From: an uncultured Mucilaginibacter sp.
Lineage (GTDB): Bacteria; Bacteroidota; Bacteroidia; Sphingobacteriales; Sphingobacteriaceae
DNA length: 58,826 nucleotides
Direction of reading: 5' to 3'
Assembly (NCBI RefSeq): GCF_903893715.1
Contig: NZ_CAITNG010000136.1
Location: 1-58,826 of the forward strand
A program made the translations under genes and the position numbers. This document shows, one piece after another, positions 24,646-33,664 of the stretch; positions within the stretch are counted from its first letter, which is position 1, and the number at the start of each line of letters is the position of its first letter. Below the pieces are notes generated by a model. That model was given only the letters and a program-made list of their open reading frames with translations. It did not search any database and was not told where the DNA came from.

Positions 24646-27000
24646 TCACTTCAAATACACATAAGTTATCCCATCCCCGCCACGGTCGGCATGCTCGTCT
24701 TCCATGCGGTCAACCTCGTTGTATTTTTTCAGGTATTCGCGTATCAGCTTACGCAAAATGCCGTCGCCCTTGCCGTGGATAATCTTCAGGTTGCCAAAGC
24801 CCATCATAATGGCCTTGTCCAGGTATTTTTCGATTTCGTACAAAGCTTCTTCACCGCGCTTGCCCCGCACGTCTATCTCCGGACTAAAATTCGCCATCGA
24901 ATCCGTCTGCGCACTGTACGACCGGCGCACGTCTTTTGGCACTTCCTTCTTGCTTATTTTATGTACCCTGTTCTTCTTGGCCACCGTCCGCAAATCACCA
25001 ATGGCGATGATGAGATTGTCCCGCGCAATTTCCATTACCTGTCCGCTGGTTTCGCTGTCGTTCAGTTTCACCCAATCGCCAATTTTTATTTCATCGGGCG
25101 CGGCCTTGGAGGCCACCGGTTTCACCGTGTTTTTAACCAGCTCGCTATTCAGCTTTTCGCGAAGGTTTTTGGTAACGTCTTTATCCGCCTGCGCGCTCTT
25201 TATCTCCGATATCGTATTCTCCACCAGCTTGTTCGCGTTCAGGATAATGTTTTTGGCCTCCTGTTTGGCCTCGCTGATGAGCGTGCGTTTATTCTCATCG
25301 TAATAAGCCTTCAGTTTCTCATTCTCTTCTAAAAGCGTCTTTACCTGCCTTTGTTGTTTTTCGAGCGCTATTTTCGAGTCGTACAGTTCTTTTTTTTCAC
25401 GCTCCAGGTCAACCAGCAGCGTATCCACCTTTTTTTGGCTAAAGCCGATTTTGTTCTTGGCCAAATTCAGTACATTTTGCGGCAGACCGATCTTCTGCGC
25501 TATCTCAAAGGCATAACTGCTGCCCGGTTTGCCCACTTCCAACACGTACAAAGGCTGCATCTGCACATTATCAAACAGCATCGAAGCGTTTTGCAAGCCT
25601 TCGGTACTGCCCGCAAACAGCTTCAGGTTGCTATAGTGGGTGGTAACCATACCCTTCACCTTTTTATGGTTCAACGATTCGAGCACCGCCTCGGCAATAG
25701 GACCGCCAAACTGCGGGTCGGTACCCGTCCCAAATTCGTCAATCAAAATTAGGGTCTTGCCGTTGGCGTTCTCCACAAAATTTTTCATTTTGCTTAGGTG
25801 GGCGCTGTAGGTACTCAGGTCACTCTCTATCGACTGGTCATCACCAATATCCACAAATATCTGCCTGAAGGTGCCCACCTCGCTCGCTTCCGAAGCCGGT
25901 ATCAGCAAACCCGCCTGTACCATCATCTGCAACAGACCCACGGTCTTCATACAAACCGATTTACCCCCAGCGTTAGGCCCCGATACCACAATCACACGGT
26001 CAACCTCGTCAATTTTCACATTCAGCGGCACTACGGTTTTATGTTCCTTTTTAAAACTCAACATTAACAGCGGGTGCCTGGCATTCACTAATTTCATTTT
26101 CGCATCGTTGCTGGTGATGGGCATCTCCGCGTCAATATCAATGGCAAATAAAGCCTTGGCCCTCACAAAATCCAGTTTGGTCAACAAACTATGGTACGAT
26201 AATAAAAGCGGCACATAAGGCCTCAATTCGTCGGTCAGCGCGGTCAGTATCTTGATGATCTCGCGCCTGCGTTCAAATTCCAGGTCGCGTATCTTGTTGT
26301 TCAGGGTAAAAACCTCCTCAGGCTCCATGTACACCGTTTGGCCTGATGATGATTCATCATGTATAAAGCCTTTCAGCTTCCGTTTATTCTCCGCTAAAAC
26401 AGGTATACACAAGCGCCCGTCGCGAATGGTCAAACTGCCATCCGCCGTCCACCCGTTTGCTGTAGCGTTTTTAAATATCTGGTCAATTTTACGCCTGGCT
26501 TCCTGCTCAGCCTTGGCTATGCCGCCGGTAATGTCCATCAACTCGCGGCTTGCGTTTGGCCTGATATGCCCTTTGGCATCTATCACCCGGTCGATGTGTT
26601 TCAATATCACTTTCTCAATCGGCAAATGCTCAAACAAGGCTTCCAGGTTTGGGTATTGCCCCTCACGCTCATTGAAATAACCAATCACCGCGAAAACCGT
26701 CAGCAGCGATGCCTGCACCTGGAAAAACTCCTCTTCGCTCAAAAAAACGCCCTCAACTTTTGCTTTGTTAGCCAGTGTTTTAATATCGAAGAAATGGTGT
26801 ATCGGCAGCGGCGCGTCGTTTTTCAGGATGTTTTTAAACTCGTTGGCCTGGTTTAAAAACTTTAATATCAGGTCGTGGTTGTGCATCACCTGTATCCTGT
26901 CCACCATTTGCTGGCCCATTATACTCAGGCAATGTTTTTTTATTAGTTCTTTTACCTCGGTAAAGCCAAGCTTATCAACGCTATTAATTGGGTACAGCAT
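24646..27000 (-). CDS. mutS2: MutS2 ATPase/endonuclease
   Basis: A 784-residue MutS2, a DNA- and ribosome-linked ATPase with a Smr domain. The Walker A motif GPNAGGKS is at about 339-346, with DEFGTGTDPQFGGPIAEAV (Walker B and signature region) after it. A long coiled coil (about 520-620) precedes a KOW-like IKIGDWVKL stretch. The C-terminal Smr domain reads DVRGKRGEEALYEIEKYLDK with IIHGKGDGILR. The mismatch-recognition domain of MutS is absent, as in the family. Its start overlaps the end of the DUF4296 gene by 17 bp, indicating co-translation. Confidence 0.95.
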   Translation of the reverse strand: MLYPINSVDKLGFTEVKELIKKHCLSIMGQQMVDRIQVMHNHDLILKFLNQANEFKNILKNDAPLPIHHFFDIKTLANKAKVEGVFLSEEEFFQVQASLLTVFAVIGYFNEREGQYPNLEALFEHLPIEKVILKHIDRVIDAKGHIRPNASRELMDITGGIAKAEQEARRKIDQIFKNATANGWTADGSLTIRDGRLCIPVLAENKRKLKGFIHDESSSGQTVYMEPEEVFTLNNKIRDLEFERRREIIKILTALTDELRPYVPLLLSYHSLLTKLDFVRAKALFAIDIDAEMPITSNDAKMKLVNARHPLLMLSFKKEHKTVVPLNVKIDEVDRVIVVSGPNAGGKSVCMKTVGLLQMMVQAGLLIPASEASEVGTFRQIFVDIGDDQSIESDLSTYSAHLSKMKNFVENANGKTLILIDEFGTGTDPQFGGPIAEAVLESLNHKKVKGMVTTHYSNLKLFAGSTEGLQNASMLFDNVQMQPLYVLEVGKPGSSYAFEIAQKIGLPQNVLNLAKNKIGFSQKKVDTLLVDLEREKKELYDSKIALEKQQRQVKTLLEENEKLKAYYDENKRTLISEAKQEAKNIILNANKLVENTISEIKSAQADKDVTKNLREKLNSELVKNTVKPVASKAAPDEIKIGDWVKLNDSETSGQVMEIARDNLIIAIGDLRTVAKKNRVHKISKKEVPKDVRRSYSAQTDSMANFSPEIDVRGKRGEEALYEIEKYLDKAIMMGFGNLKIIHGKGDGILRKLIREYLKKYNEVDRMEDEHADRGGDGITYVYLK

Positions 27001-27595
27001 TCGGTGGGGTTTGTATGGGTTTTACCTTGGCGTGATGCTTCTTCTTTTTCTTGGCGTGTTTTAACGAGTCCGTTTTCGAGATGATTTCCATACCTTTTTT
27101 GGCGGCCAACTTAAATTGCACCGCTTTTATCGAATCAGCCTTCTTTTTCTCCAAAGCCTGCGCCTTGTTTATGGAGTCCGCAATCTGCAGCGTGGTTTTT
27201 TGCGAAGCTTTAGGTGCTACCACAGGTTTTACCGCTTTGGTTTTGGCAGCCTGTAATGAGTCGAGCGTTTTGGTAACCGAAAAATAAATACGCGTCATTA
27301 AATCGGGGCGCGTGGTATAAAATTTCATGCTCTCTTTAAACTGCGTGGTATCGGTATGGTGCAATTTAAAAACAGCCAAATATAGCCCTAAACCATGCTT
27401 GGCCAGGGTATCGGGTACCGGTGGCAGGTTATATAAACTGCCATCAACCAAATGGATATCAGTCAGCAACGAAGCCATCTGTGGTTCGTCGATGATGCCT
27501 TTAGGGATGCCTTTATCGTCACTACAACCACATAAAAACACCGATACACAAAAAAACAAGACCAAATAAAAACGCATTCTGTAATTTAGCACCAT
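26984..27595 (-). CDS. DUF4296-type lipoprotein
   Basis: A 203-residue predicted lipoprotein. The leader FYLVLFFCVSVFLCGCSDD contains a lipobox (FLCGC). The conserved domain follows (LTDIHLVDGSLYNLP, then GLYLAVFKLHHTDTTQFKES and FYTTRPDLMTRIY), the pattern of DUF4296. The tail is rich in Lys and Ala, ending in a KKKKKHHAK stretch. Translation may instead begin at ATG 27577, six codons in. It overlaps mutS2, while the upstream gene (YggS) is divergent, only 23 bp away. Function is unknown. Confidence 0.72.
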   Translation of the reverse strand: MVLNYRMRFYLVLFFCVSVFLCGCSDDKGIPKGIIDEPQMASLLTDIHLVDGSLYNLPPVPDTLAKHGLGLYLAVFKLHHTDTTQFKESMKFYTTRPDLMTRIYFSVTKTLDSLQAAKTKAVKPVVAPKASQKTTLQIADSINKAQALEKKKADSIKAVQFKLAAKKGMEIISKTDSLKHAKKKKKHHAKVKPIQTPPNAVPN

Positions 27596-27618
27596 TTAAA
27601 AGGTAAAATTACGCATTA

Positions 27619-28311
27619 ATGAGTATTGCAGATAATATAAAAAATTTAAAAGCCGAAATAGAGCGCTTAAATGTGCGGCTGGTAGCGGTATCGAAAACCA
27701 AACCTGTCGAAGATATCGAGGAAGCCTACGCCGCCGGTCAGCGCGTTTTTGGCGAAAACATGGTGCAGGAAATGGCAGAGAAATACGAAAAACTCCCCAA
27801 AGACATCCAATGGCACCAGATAGGCCACCTGCAAACCAACAAGGTAAAGTATATCGCCCCGTTTGTCAGCCTGATCGAATCAGTTGATAGCCTGAAACTT
27901 TTGCAGGAAATAAACAAACAGGCGCTAAAACACAACCGCGTTATCGACTGCCTGCTCCAGGTGTATATCGCCGACGAGGAAACCAAATTCGGCTTATCCT
28001 TCGATGAAGTGATCGGGTTATTGCGTGCCGAAGGGTTTACCGAAATGAAAAACGTCCGCATCGTCGGCCTCATGGGCATCGCCACCAATACCGAAAGCGA
28101 AAAGCAGATAAAAAATGAGTTTTACGAACTGAAAACATTTTTCAGCGGTATCAAACAAAGTTTTTTCCGTAAAGAAGCCAGCTTCAGGGAATTGTCCATG
28201 GGCATGTCGTCCGATTATAAAATAGCCATCGAAGAAGGGAGTACTATGGTACGCCTGGGCAGTAACATCTTCGGGCAGCGCGTCATCAAACATTACAAAA
28301 ATCAGGAATAA
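27619..28311 (+). CDS. YggS-family PLP-binding protein
   Basis: A 230-residue alanine-racemase-fold protein that binds pyridoxal phosphate and helps balance cellular PLP and amino-acid pools. The Schiff-base lysine is in LVAVSKTKP (K about 27). Other signatures are FGENMVQE, WHQIGHLQTNKVKYI and the phosphate-binding ELSMGMSSDYKIAIEEGSTM near the end. Starts at ATG 27619. The acetyltransferase gene follows after 1 bp, so they form an operon with lysC. Confidence 0.93.
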   Translation: MSIADNIKNLKAEIERLNVRLVAVSKTKPVEDIEEAYAAGQRVFGENMVQEMAEKYEKLPKDIQWHQIGHLQTNKVKYIAPFVSLIESVDSLKLLQEINKQALKHNRVIDCLLQVYIADEETKFGLSFDEVIGLLRAEGFTEMKNVRIVGLMGIATNTESEKQIKNEFYELKTFFSGIKQSFFRKEASFRELSMGMSSDYKIAIEEGSTMVRLGSNIFGQRVIKHYKNQE

Positions 28312-28312
28312 T

Positions 28313-28780
28313 ATGCAGGTGGAATTAAGGGTAGCCCGGGTTGAAGATTGCCCGCGCCTGTTGGAATTGATAAACGAATTAGCACTGTTCGAAAAAGCGC
28401 CCGAAGAAGTGGACGTAACCCTCGCCGAGTTTGAGGATGCCGGTTTTGGCGCCAAACCCGTCTGGAAAGCCTTTGTTGCCGAAGTGGACGGCTTAATAGC
28501 CGGTTTCGCGCTGTATTATGTACGCTACTCCACCTGGAAAGGCCGCCGCATTTACCTCGAAGACCTGATCGTAACCGAAAGCATGCGCGGCAAAGGCCTG
28601 GGCAAACTCTTGTTCGATAGGGTAGTGCAGGAAGCGCAGGAACTCAACTTTAACGGCATGACCTGGCAGGTGCTCGACTGGAACCAACCCGCCATCGACT
28701 TTTATAAAAAATACGGAGCAGGCATCGAGGCTGGCTGGCTAAACGGTTCGCTGTCGCGCGAGCAGATATTTACTAAATAA
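28313..28780 (+). CDS. GNAT acetyltransferase (SSAT-like)
   Basis: A 155-residue GNAT enzyme. The acetyl-CoA-binding motif is VTESMRGKGLGKLLFDRVVQ (about 85-104), with YSTWKGRRIYLEDL before it. The FEKAPEEVDVT and YSTWKGR motifs resemble spermidine/spermine N1-acetyltransferase relatives. The likely acceptor is an amine or amino acid, but this is not certain. Located one base after YggS and 6 bp before lysC. Confidence 0.85.
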   Translation: MQVELRVARVEDCPRLLELINELALFEKAPEEVDVTLAEFEDAGFGAKPVWKAFVAEVDGLIAGFALYYVRYSTWKGRRIYLEDLIVTESMRGKGLGKLLFDRVVQEAQELNFNGMTWQVLDWNQPAIDFYKKYGAGIEAGWLNGSLSREQIFTK

Positions 28781-28786
28781 ACATTA

Positions 28787-30043
28787 ATGCAGGTATTCAA
28801 ATTTGGGGGCGCATCGGTAAAGGATGCGGCCGGTATCATCAACTTATCCGAAATCGTCCGTAAACATCAGCATGAGCAATTGCTCGTCGTGATTTCGGCC
28901 ATGGGCAAAACCACCAACGCGCTCGAAAAGCTCACCCGCGCCTACGTGGAGCAAAGCGATGACATGCAAGCAGCATTCGAAGAGATAAAAACCTATCATT
29001 ACGATATACTCAGCAAACTTTTCGCCGAAAACGATAAGGTTTTTGAAGAAGTGAACAACACTTTCGTGGAGATAGAATGGATGATAGAGGACGAACCACA
29101 TGATGATTTTGATTTTATATACGACCAGATCGTTTCCATCGGCGAGCTGGTTTCCACCAAAATCGTGAACGCCTACCTCAACAAAAGCGGCATTAAAAGC
29201 ACCTGGATCGATGTGCGCGGCTATATCCATACCGATAACACCTACCGCGAAGGCATAGTAGATTGGGATAAAACCTGCGCCAGCATCCAACAGGATGTAC
29301 CCAAACTATTGGAAAAAGGCGTGGCGGTTACCCCCGGTTTCCTTGGCGGGACATCCGAGAACTTTACCACTACCCTTGGCCGCGAAGGGTCCGATTATAC
29401 CGCCTCCATTTTCGCGTCATGTTTACAGGCCGAAGCCGTAACCATCTGGAAAGATGTACCCGGCGTGCTCAATGCCGACCCGAAGCTATTCCCCGATACC
29501 GTAAAATACGACGAACTATCTTACGCCGAAGCCATCGAAATGACGTATTACGGCGCCAGCGTGATACATCCCAAAACTATCAAACCCCTGCAAAACGCGC
29601 ATATTCCTTTGCTGGTAAAACCCTTTTTACAACCCGAGGAACCCGGCACCGTCATCCGCGAAACAGGCTTTATCGAGTTCAATACGCCGGTCATTATCGT
29701 AAAACCTAACCAGGTTTTGTTGTCGGTTTCCACTAAAGATTATTCCTTTATTACCGAAAACCATTTAGCCGATATTTTCAAACTCTTCGCGCAAAGCCAT
29801 ATCAAGGTGAACCTGATGCAAAACTCGGCCATGAGCTTTACCCTTTGCTTCGATTATGATGAGCAACGCTTTGAAAAACTCTTTGCTGCTTTGAAAATAG
29901 ATTTTAAAGTAAAATACAATACCGGCCTCATGCTGTTAACGGTAAGGCACTACAAACCCGAAACGGTAAAGCAGCTCACCGCCGGCAAAACCATCCTGCT
30001 CGAACAACAAAGCCGCAATACGGTGCAGGTGGTGGTAAAGTAG
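28787..30043 (+). CDS. lysC: Aspartate kinase
   Basis: Phosphorylates aspartate, the first step to lysine, threonine and methionine. A 418-residue monofunctional kinase. The amino-acid kinase motifs are FKFGGASVKDA (about 4-14) and TTLGREGSDYTA (about 196-207), with DVPGVLNADPK after. The C-terminal portion (from about 305) has an ACT-like fold (LLSVSTKDYSFI to KVKYNTGLMLLTV), consistent with feedback inhibition. It is the third gene of a tight cluster with YggS and the acetyltransferase. Confidence 0.93.
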   Translation: MQVFKFGGASVKDAAGIINLSEIVRKHQHEQLLVVISAMGKTTNALEKLTRAYVEQSDDMQAAFEEIKTYHYDILSKLFAENDKVFEEVNNTFVEIEWMIEDEPHDDFDFIYDQIVSIGELVSTKIVNAYLNKSGIKSTWIDVRGYIHTDNTYREGIVDWDKTCASIQQDVPKLLEKGVAVTPGFLGGTSENFTTTLGREGSDYTASIFASCLQAEAVTIWKDVPGVLNADPKLFPDTVKYDELSYAEAIEMTYYGASVIHPKTIKPLQNAHIPLLVKPFLQPEEPGTVIRETGFIEFNTPVIIVKPNQVLLSVSTKDYSFITENHLADIFKLFAQSHIKVNLMQNSAMSFTLCFDYDEQRFEKLFAALKIDFKVKYNTGLMLLTVRHYKPETVKQLTAGKTILLEQQSRNTVQVVVK

Positions 30044-30068
30044 CAAGTGGCAAATGTTGAATCGACAG

Positions 30069-30096
30069 GCTTAGTGTCTTTGTGCCTTCGTGGCAA
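30069..30096. repeat. CAAAGACGC-type element, partial copy
   Basis: CTTAGTGTCTTTGTGCCTTC followed by GTGGCAAAA, related to the element at 161-230. It lies between the convergent lysC and membrane protein genes. Confidence 0.4.
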
Positions 30097-30098
30097 AA

Positions 30099-30488
30099 TT
30101 AATTTACTTTATTCGGGGCGCTAAAAGCCACATACAAAAAACAGAACGCATAAAGACCATAAATAGCGAATGCTACCCAAAGCAAAGGCATTCCCGTGGT
30201 ATGGCTCGCAGCCTTTATCAACGCCATGGCACCAATAAAAAAGTGCATTCCGTTCCCCATCGAAATGGGTTTGGCAAAAATGCCGCCTATCAATGCTCCT
30301 TTGGCCATCCAGTTCAGCATCGCAAAGCCCAGGTACAAGGCACCCATCAATTGCAGTGCTACTTTGCTCATTACATCAGGTGCAAGGCTCAAGGCCCTCA
30401 ATATATCCTCGGGCGCAAAGGATAGTGCCAGCCCAACCAATCCCATCGCAATGGCGCTCGATGCCATCAATAGTTTTGTATTCATCAT
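30099..30488 (-). CDS. Four-helix membrane protein of unknown function
   Basis: A 129-residue protein with about four membrane segments: LMASSAIAMGLVGLALSFA, VALQLMGALYLGFAMLNWMA, MGNGMHFFIGAMALIK and LWVAFAIYGLYAFCFLYVAF. The third is short. No known motif is seen. The start may be either of two adjacent Met codons. YitT lies divergently 72 bp upstream. Confidence 0.6.
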   Translation of the reverse strand: MMNTKLLMASSAIAMGLVGLALSFAPEDILRALSLAPDVMSKVALQLMGALYLGFAMLNWMAKGALIGGIFAKPISMGNGMHFFIGAMALIKAASHTTGMPLLWVAFAIYGLYAFCFLYVAFSAPNKVN

Positions 30489-30560
30489 TTTAAAATTTGA
30501 TTCTAATCACACTGCGGCGTTTTATCCAAAATGTGGTTTTGTTTGGTTTATATTTGATAT

Positions 30561-31421
30561 ATGAAAGCCAAATATATCATTAAAGATGTTGTACTCATCG
30601 CTTTTGGTATCCTTTCTGCCGGCATGGGTATCAAGGGCTTTTTGCTCTCTACACACTTTATCGATGGTGGTGTTACCGGCATATCCATGTTGCTGGCCAA
30701 TATCACCAATATATCAACGTCGGTGTTCATATTCGTCATCAACATACCTTTTGTTATTTTGGGTTACAATAAACTGGGTACACGCTTCGCCATAAAAAGC
30801 GCCTTGGCTATCACCGGCTTGTCGTTATGTATTGCCTTTATCCATTATCCCGATGTTACGCACGATAAACTCCTCACTGCCGTTTTCGGTGGTTTTTTTA
30901 TTGGCGTGGGCATTGGTCTGGCCATGCGGGGTGGCGCCGTGCTGGATGGTACCGAAATAGCCGCTTTGCTCGTCAGCAAAAAAACACATATCCTAAAAGT
31001 AAGCGATTTCATCTTATTACTCAACGTTTTTATATTTGGCGCAGCCTTGTTCTTTTTAGGGGTCGAACCGGCATTGTATTCCATTTTAACTTACCTGGCG
31101 GCTTCGCAAATGGTCGATTTTATTTTGAATGGTATTGAGCAGTATACCGGTATCACCATAGTATCGGTAAAAAGCGAAGAAATTCGCGTAGCCATCATCG
31201 AGACCTTGGGCCGTGGCGTTACGATATACGAGGGCAAAAGCGGTTATGGTAAGGATGGACTTATCAACGAACCCCGCGATATCATTTTTACCGTTGCTAC
31301 CCGTTTGGAGATACCTGCCCTAAAAAATATCATCCTCCGCACCGACCCCAAAGCGTTTATCGTGCAGCAAAGTATTGAGGATACCACCGGAGGGCTGCTA
31401 AAACGCAAAGCATTACATTAA
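30561..31421 (+). CDS. YitT-family membrane protein (DUF161/DUF2179)
   Basis: A 286-residue protein. The first 200 residues have five to six membrane helices, with FLLSTHFIDGGVTGISMLLA and GGAVLDGTEIAALLVS motifs of the YitT family. A soluble C-terminal DUF2179 domain follows (ITIVSVKSEEIRVAIIETLG, RGVTIYEGKSGYG, TDPKAFIVQQS). The transported substrate is not established for the family. Its stop codon overlaps that of the convergent S41 peptidase gene by 4 bp. Confidence 0.88.
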   Translation: MKAKYIIKDVVLIAFGILSAGMGIKGFLLSTHFIDGGVTGISMLLANITNISTSVFIFVINIPFVILGYNKLGTRFAIKSALAITGLSLCIAFIHYPDVTHDKLLTAVFGGFFIGVGIGLAMRGGAVLDGTEIAALLVSKKTHILKVSDFILLLNVFIFGAALFFLGVEPALYSILTYLAASQMVDFILNGIEQYTGITIVSVKSEEIRVAIIETLGRGVTIYEGKSGYGKDGLINEPRDIIFTVATRLEIPALKNIILRTDPKAFIVQQSIEDTTGGLLKRKALH

Positions 31422-32785
31422 TTTGCTGCCTTTATCAATTGGGCAACGCTCGCCATTTGCGCGTCGGTCAATAAAACATCGGGATGTAGCACATTGTCAT
31501 TGTTTTTTCCGGCTGGTCTTATCCATTCCTTCACACCAAAACGCAGGCTTATTTTGGTATTGGGCAAGGTGGTGTTATAAAGCTCGCCGAAACCATTTGG
31601 GTGCCCGTTTTCGGGGGTTTGGCCGATAATCTTTGCAATATGATTATCTTTAATCGTTGTGGCGAAAAGGATGGCGCTTGAAAAAGTTGCCGCTCCAACT
31701 ACTATTACTGTTTTACCTTTGAAGCGGTTCAAATGTGATAGTTGTGGCATCACTGTGTCCGACTTGAAGTGTAATACTTCGCCGTCAGCTGCTTTACTAT
31801 AAGCTGCGCTACTAAAACCCCAAGAAGTTAAGAGTTTTAGATATTCTTCGCTTTTTTTCCAAGTAGATTGGTAGCCCAAATATGGTTTACCATATATATG
31901 GCCTATAATATGATCCCCTATTGCCGAACTTCCACCTAAATTTTTGCTTACGTCTATGACTAATGTTTTTATACCATCAACTTGTATTTGTTTAAAAATA
32001 TGATCTATTTTCAAGTGTAGCGAATCTAAGGAAAATCGCCCTTTAGCTTTCGCATCGAATGAGCAGGCATTGATATAACCAATATCACCATACCGCTGGT
32101 ATATCAGCCTTTCGGGGCAGTCGCCACCGGTTTGCTGTCCGTTCAAAAAGTCGTTCCAAACCATTAGTGTTGTTCCCTTTACCGGGATGGTTTTCCCTTT
32201 GCCGGTTTTTATATTAAAAACATCGCCAACTTCCGGATTGGCCCATGCAAACAGATAGCCAAACCGTTTAAGCGCGTTGGCATCACGCTGGTTGGCAAAA
32301 CCAGTGCTGCATAAAGCGCAATTGCGTAGCCAGGTTTCAATAGGCACATTGTTAATGGATACCACTTGTTCGCCCGGTGCTAAACTACTGCCAGCCAAAA
32401 CCTTGTCGACACTATATCCGTTCTTCGTTTTCACCAGACTGAACGGGGGGTAGATGGTGCCATTCAAATAGGCATCGGGCAATAACTCTTTTTTTAGGCT
32501 GATATCCGAGTGTTCGTCAGCCAGATGGGCTATAACAGGTTTTACCAATTTCAAAAAGCCGGCAGAGGTGACCGGCCCGGTAAGTTGATGCTCAATGCTG
32601 TCAAAAAGCTGGTCGTATTGTGCTTTTGAGAGCTCGGTATAAGGATAAGCGTGCACGCTATACACGTGCTGCTTTAAAAAAGCAAGGTCCTGTTTCAATT
32701 GTTCCGGCGAATATTTCATCGCCGCCTGCCCGTAACAAATGGCCATGCTAAACAGGCCAAACACAAAAAGTAATGTTCTTTTCAT
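31418..32785 (-). CDS. Exported S41-family peptidase-like protein
   Basis: A 455-residue exported protein with a signal peptide (MKRTLLFVFGLFSMAICYG-QA). The N-terminal helical part (YSPEQLKQDLAFLKQHVYSV) leads to a PDZ-like region (about 110-150, VDKVLAGSSLAPGEQVVSIN) and the S41 core. The core has LVIDVSKNLGGSS (about 272-284) and the candidate nucleophile in VVGAATFSSAILFA (Ser about 366). Substrate is unknown; related proteins process peptides in the periplasm. Confidence 0.82.
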   Translation of the reverse strand: MKRTLLFVFGLFSMAICYGQAAMKYSPEQLKQDLAFLKQHVYSVHAYPYTELSKAQYDQLFDSIEHQLTGPVTSAGFLKLVKPVIAHLADEHSDISLKKELLPDAYLNGTIYPPFSLVKTKNGYSVDKVLAGSSLAPGEQVVSINNVPIETWLRNCALCSTGFANQRDANALKRFGYLFAWANPEVGDVFNIKTGKGKTIPVKGTTLMVWNDFLNGQQTGGDCPERLIYQRYGDIGYINACSFDAKAKGRFSLDSLHLKIDHIFKQIQVDGIKTLVIDVSKNLGGSSAIGDHIIGHIYGKPYLGYQSTWKKSEEYLKLLTSWGFSSAAYSKAADGEVLHFKSDTVMPQLSHLNRFKGKTVIVVGAATFSSAILFATTIKDNHIAKIIGQTPENGHPNGFGELYNTTLPNTKISLRFGVKEWIRPAGKNNDNVLHPDVLLTDAQMASVAQLIKAAN

Positions 32786-32845
32786 TTAAAACAATATCAG
32801 TTAATTATGTCATCATAAGATGCGAAAAATAACCAAATGTTGCAT

Positions 32846-33523
32846 TTATTCGTGTCCCGCCAAAGCTTTGATATCCTTTACTTCCAATACATGTTTGTCG
32901 TATCCATACAAAGCTGCGTTTATCATGGCTGTAGCCAGCGCCCGCAGTGTGCTCATATGGGTAGGAAAGATGCCTTTTAACAAAGGGTACAACCACGTTA
33001 CATATTTATAAAACTTTACCAGGTTATGCTGCCCCGGTGTTGGGTGCATATATCCCGGGCGGAAATTATAAACAGCCTTAAATGGCATCCTGCCCAGGTC
33101 GTTTTCGGTTTTGCCTTTAACCCGTGCCCACATGCTCTTGCCCTTTTCGGTGCTGTCGGTATACGCTCCCGATACATACTCAAATACCATATCCGGGTTC
33201 AGCTTCAACAGCGTTTTAGCCACGTTGGTGGTGAGGGTATAGGTTGTTTTAAAATACTCGGGCTCTTTCATCCCGACTGACGATATACCCGCGCAAAAAA
33301 AGCAGGCATTGTATCCAATCAGTTCATTTTCGATGGGCGACAGGTCGAATAAATCGGCACGGACAATTTCTTTCAGTTTGGGATCGGTCCTGCCATTGGG
33401 CTTGCGGCCAATCACCAAAACCGATTTTACCTGCGGATGTTCCAAACATTCCATCAAAACCCCTTCGCCTACCATACCTGTAGCGCCGGTAATAACCACG
33501 TTTAAAAATTTATCTGTACCCAT
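32846..33523 (-). CDS. Rossmann-fold NAD(P)-binding oxidoreductase (HTATIP2/NmrA-like)
   Basis: A 225-residue atypical short-chain dehydrogenase. The N-terminal nucleotide motif is VVITGATGMVGEGVLMECL (about 9-27), followed by VLVIGRK. A conserved YVSGAYTDSTEKGKSMWARV (about 115-134) replaces the usual YxxxK by a YxxxxK-like arrangement. The KAVYNFRPGYMHP stretch after it is typical of this group. Substrate is unknown. It is divergent from the sigma-54 regulator gene; a TAAATTTG box lies only 4 bp before its ATG. Confidence 0.75.
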   Translation of the reverse strand: MGTDKFLNVVITGATGMVGEGVLMECLEHPQVKSVLVIGRKPNGRTDPKLKEIVRADLFDLSPIENELIGYNACFFCAGISSVGMKEPEYFKTTYTLTTNVAKTLLKLNPDMVFEYVSGAYTDSTEKGKSMWARVKGKTENDLGRMPFKAVYNFRPGYMHPTPGQHNLVKFYKYVTWLYPLLKGIFPTHMSTLRALATAMINAALYGYDKHVLEVKDIKALAGHE

Positions 33524-33664
33524 ACATCAAATTTAGTTTTAATTTGCACAATAAATGGAAACACCAAATAGCCTTCAACTATTTTGGCATGGATTTTTCA
33601 TAATGGAAAAACAAGGCTGTGAATATTCAGTTTTTCTTTATTAATTTATATAAGCGCTAAACAC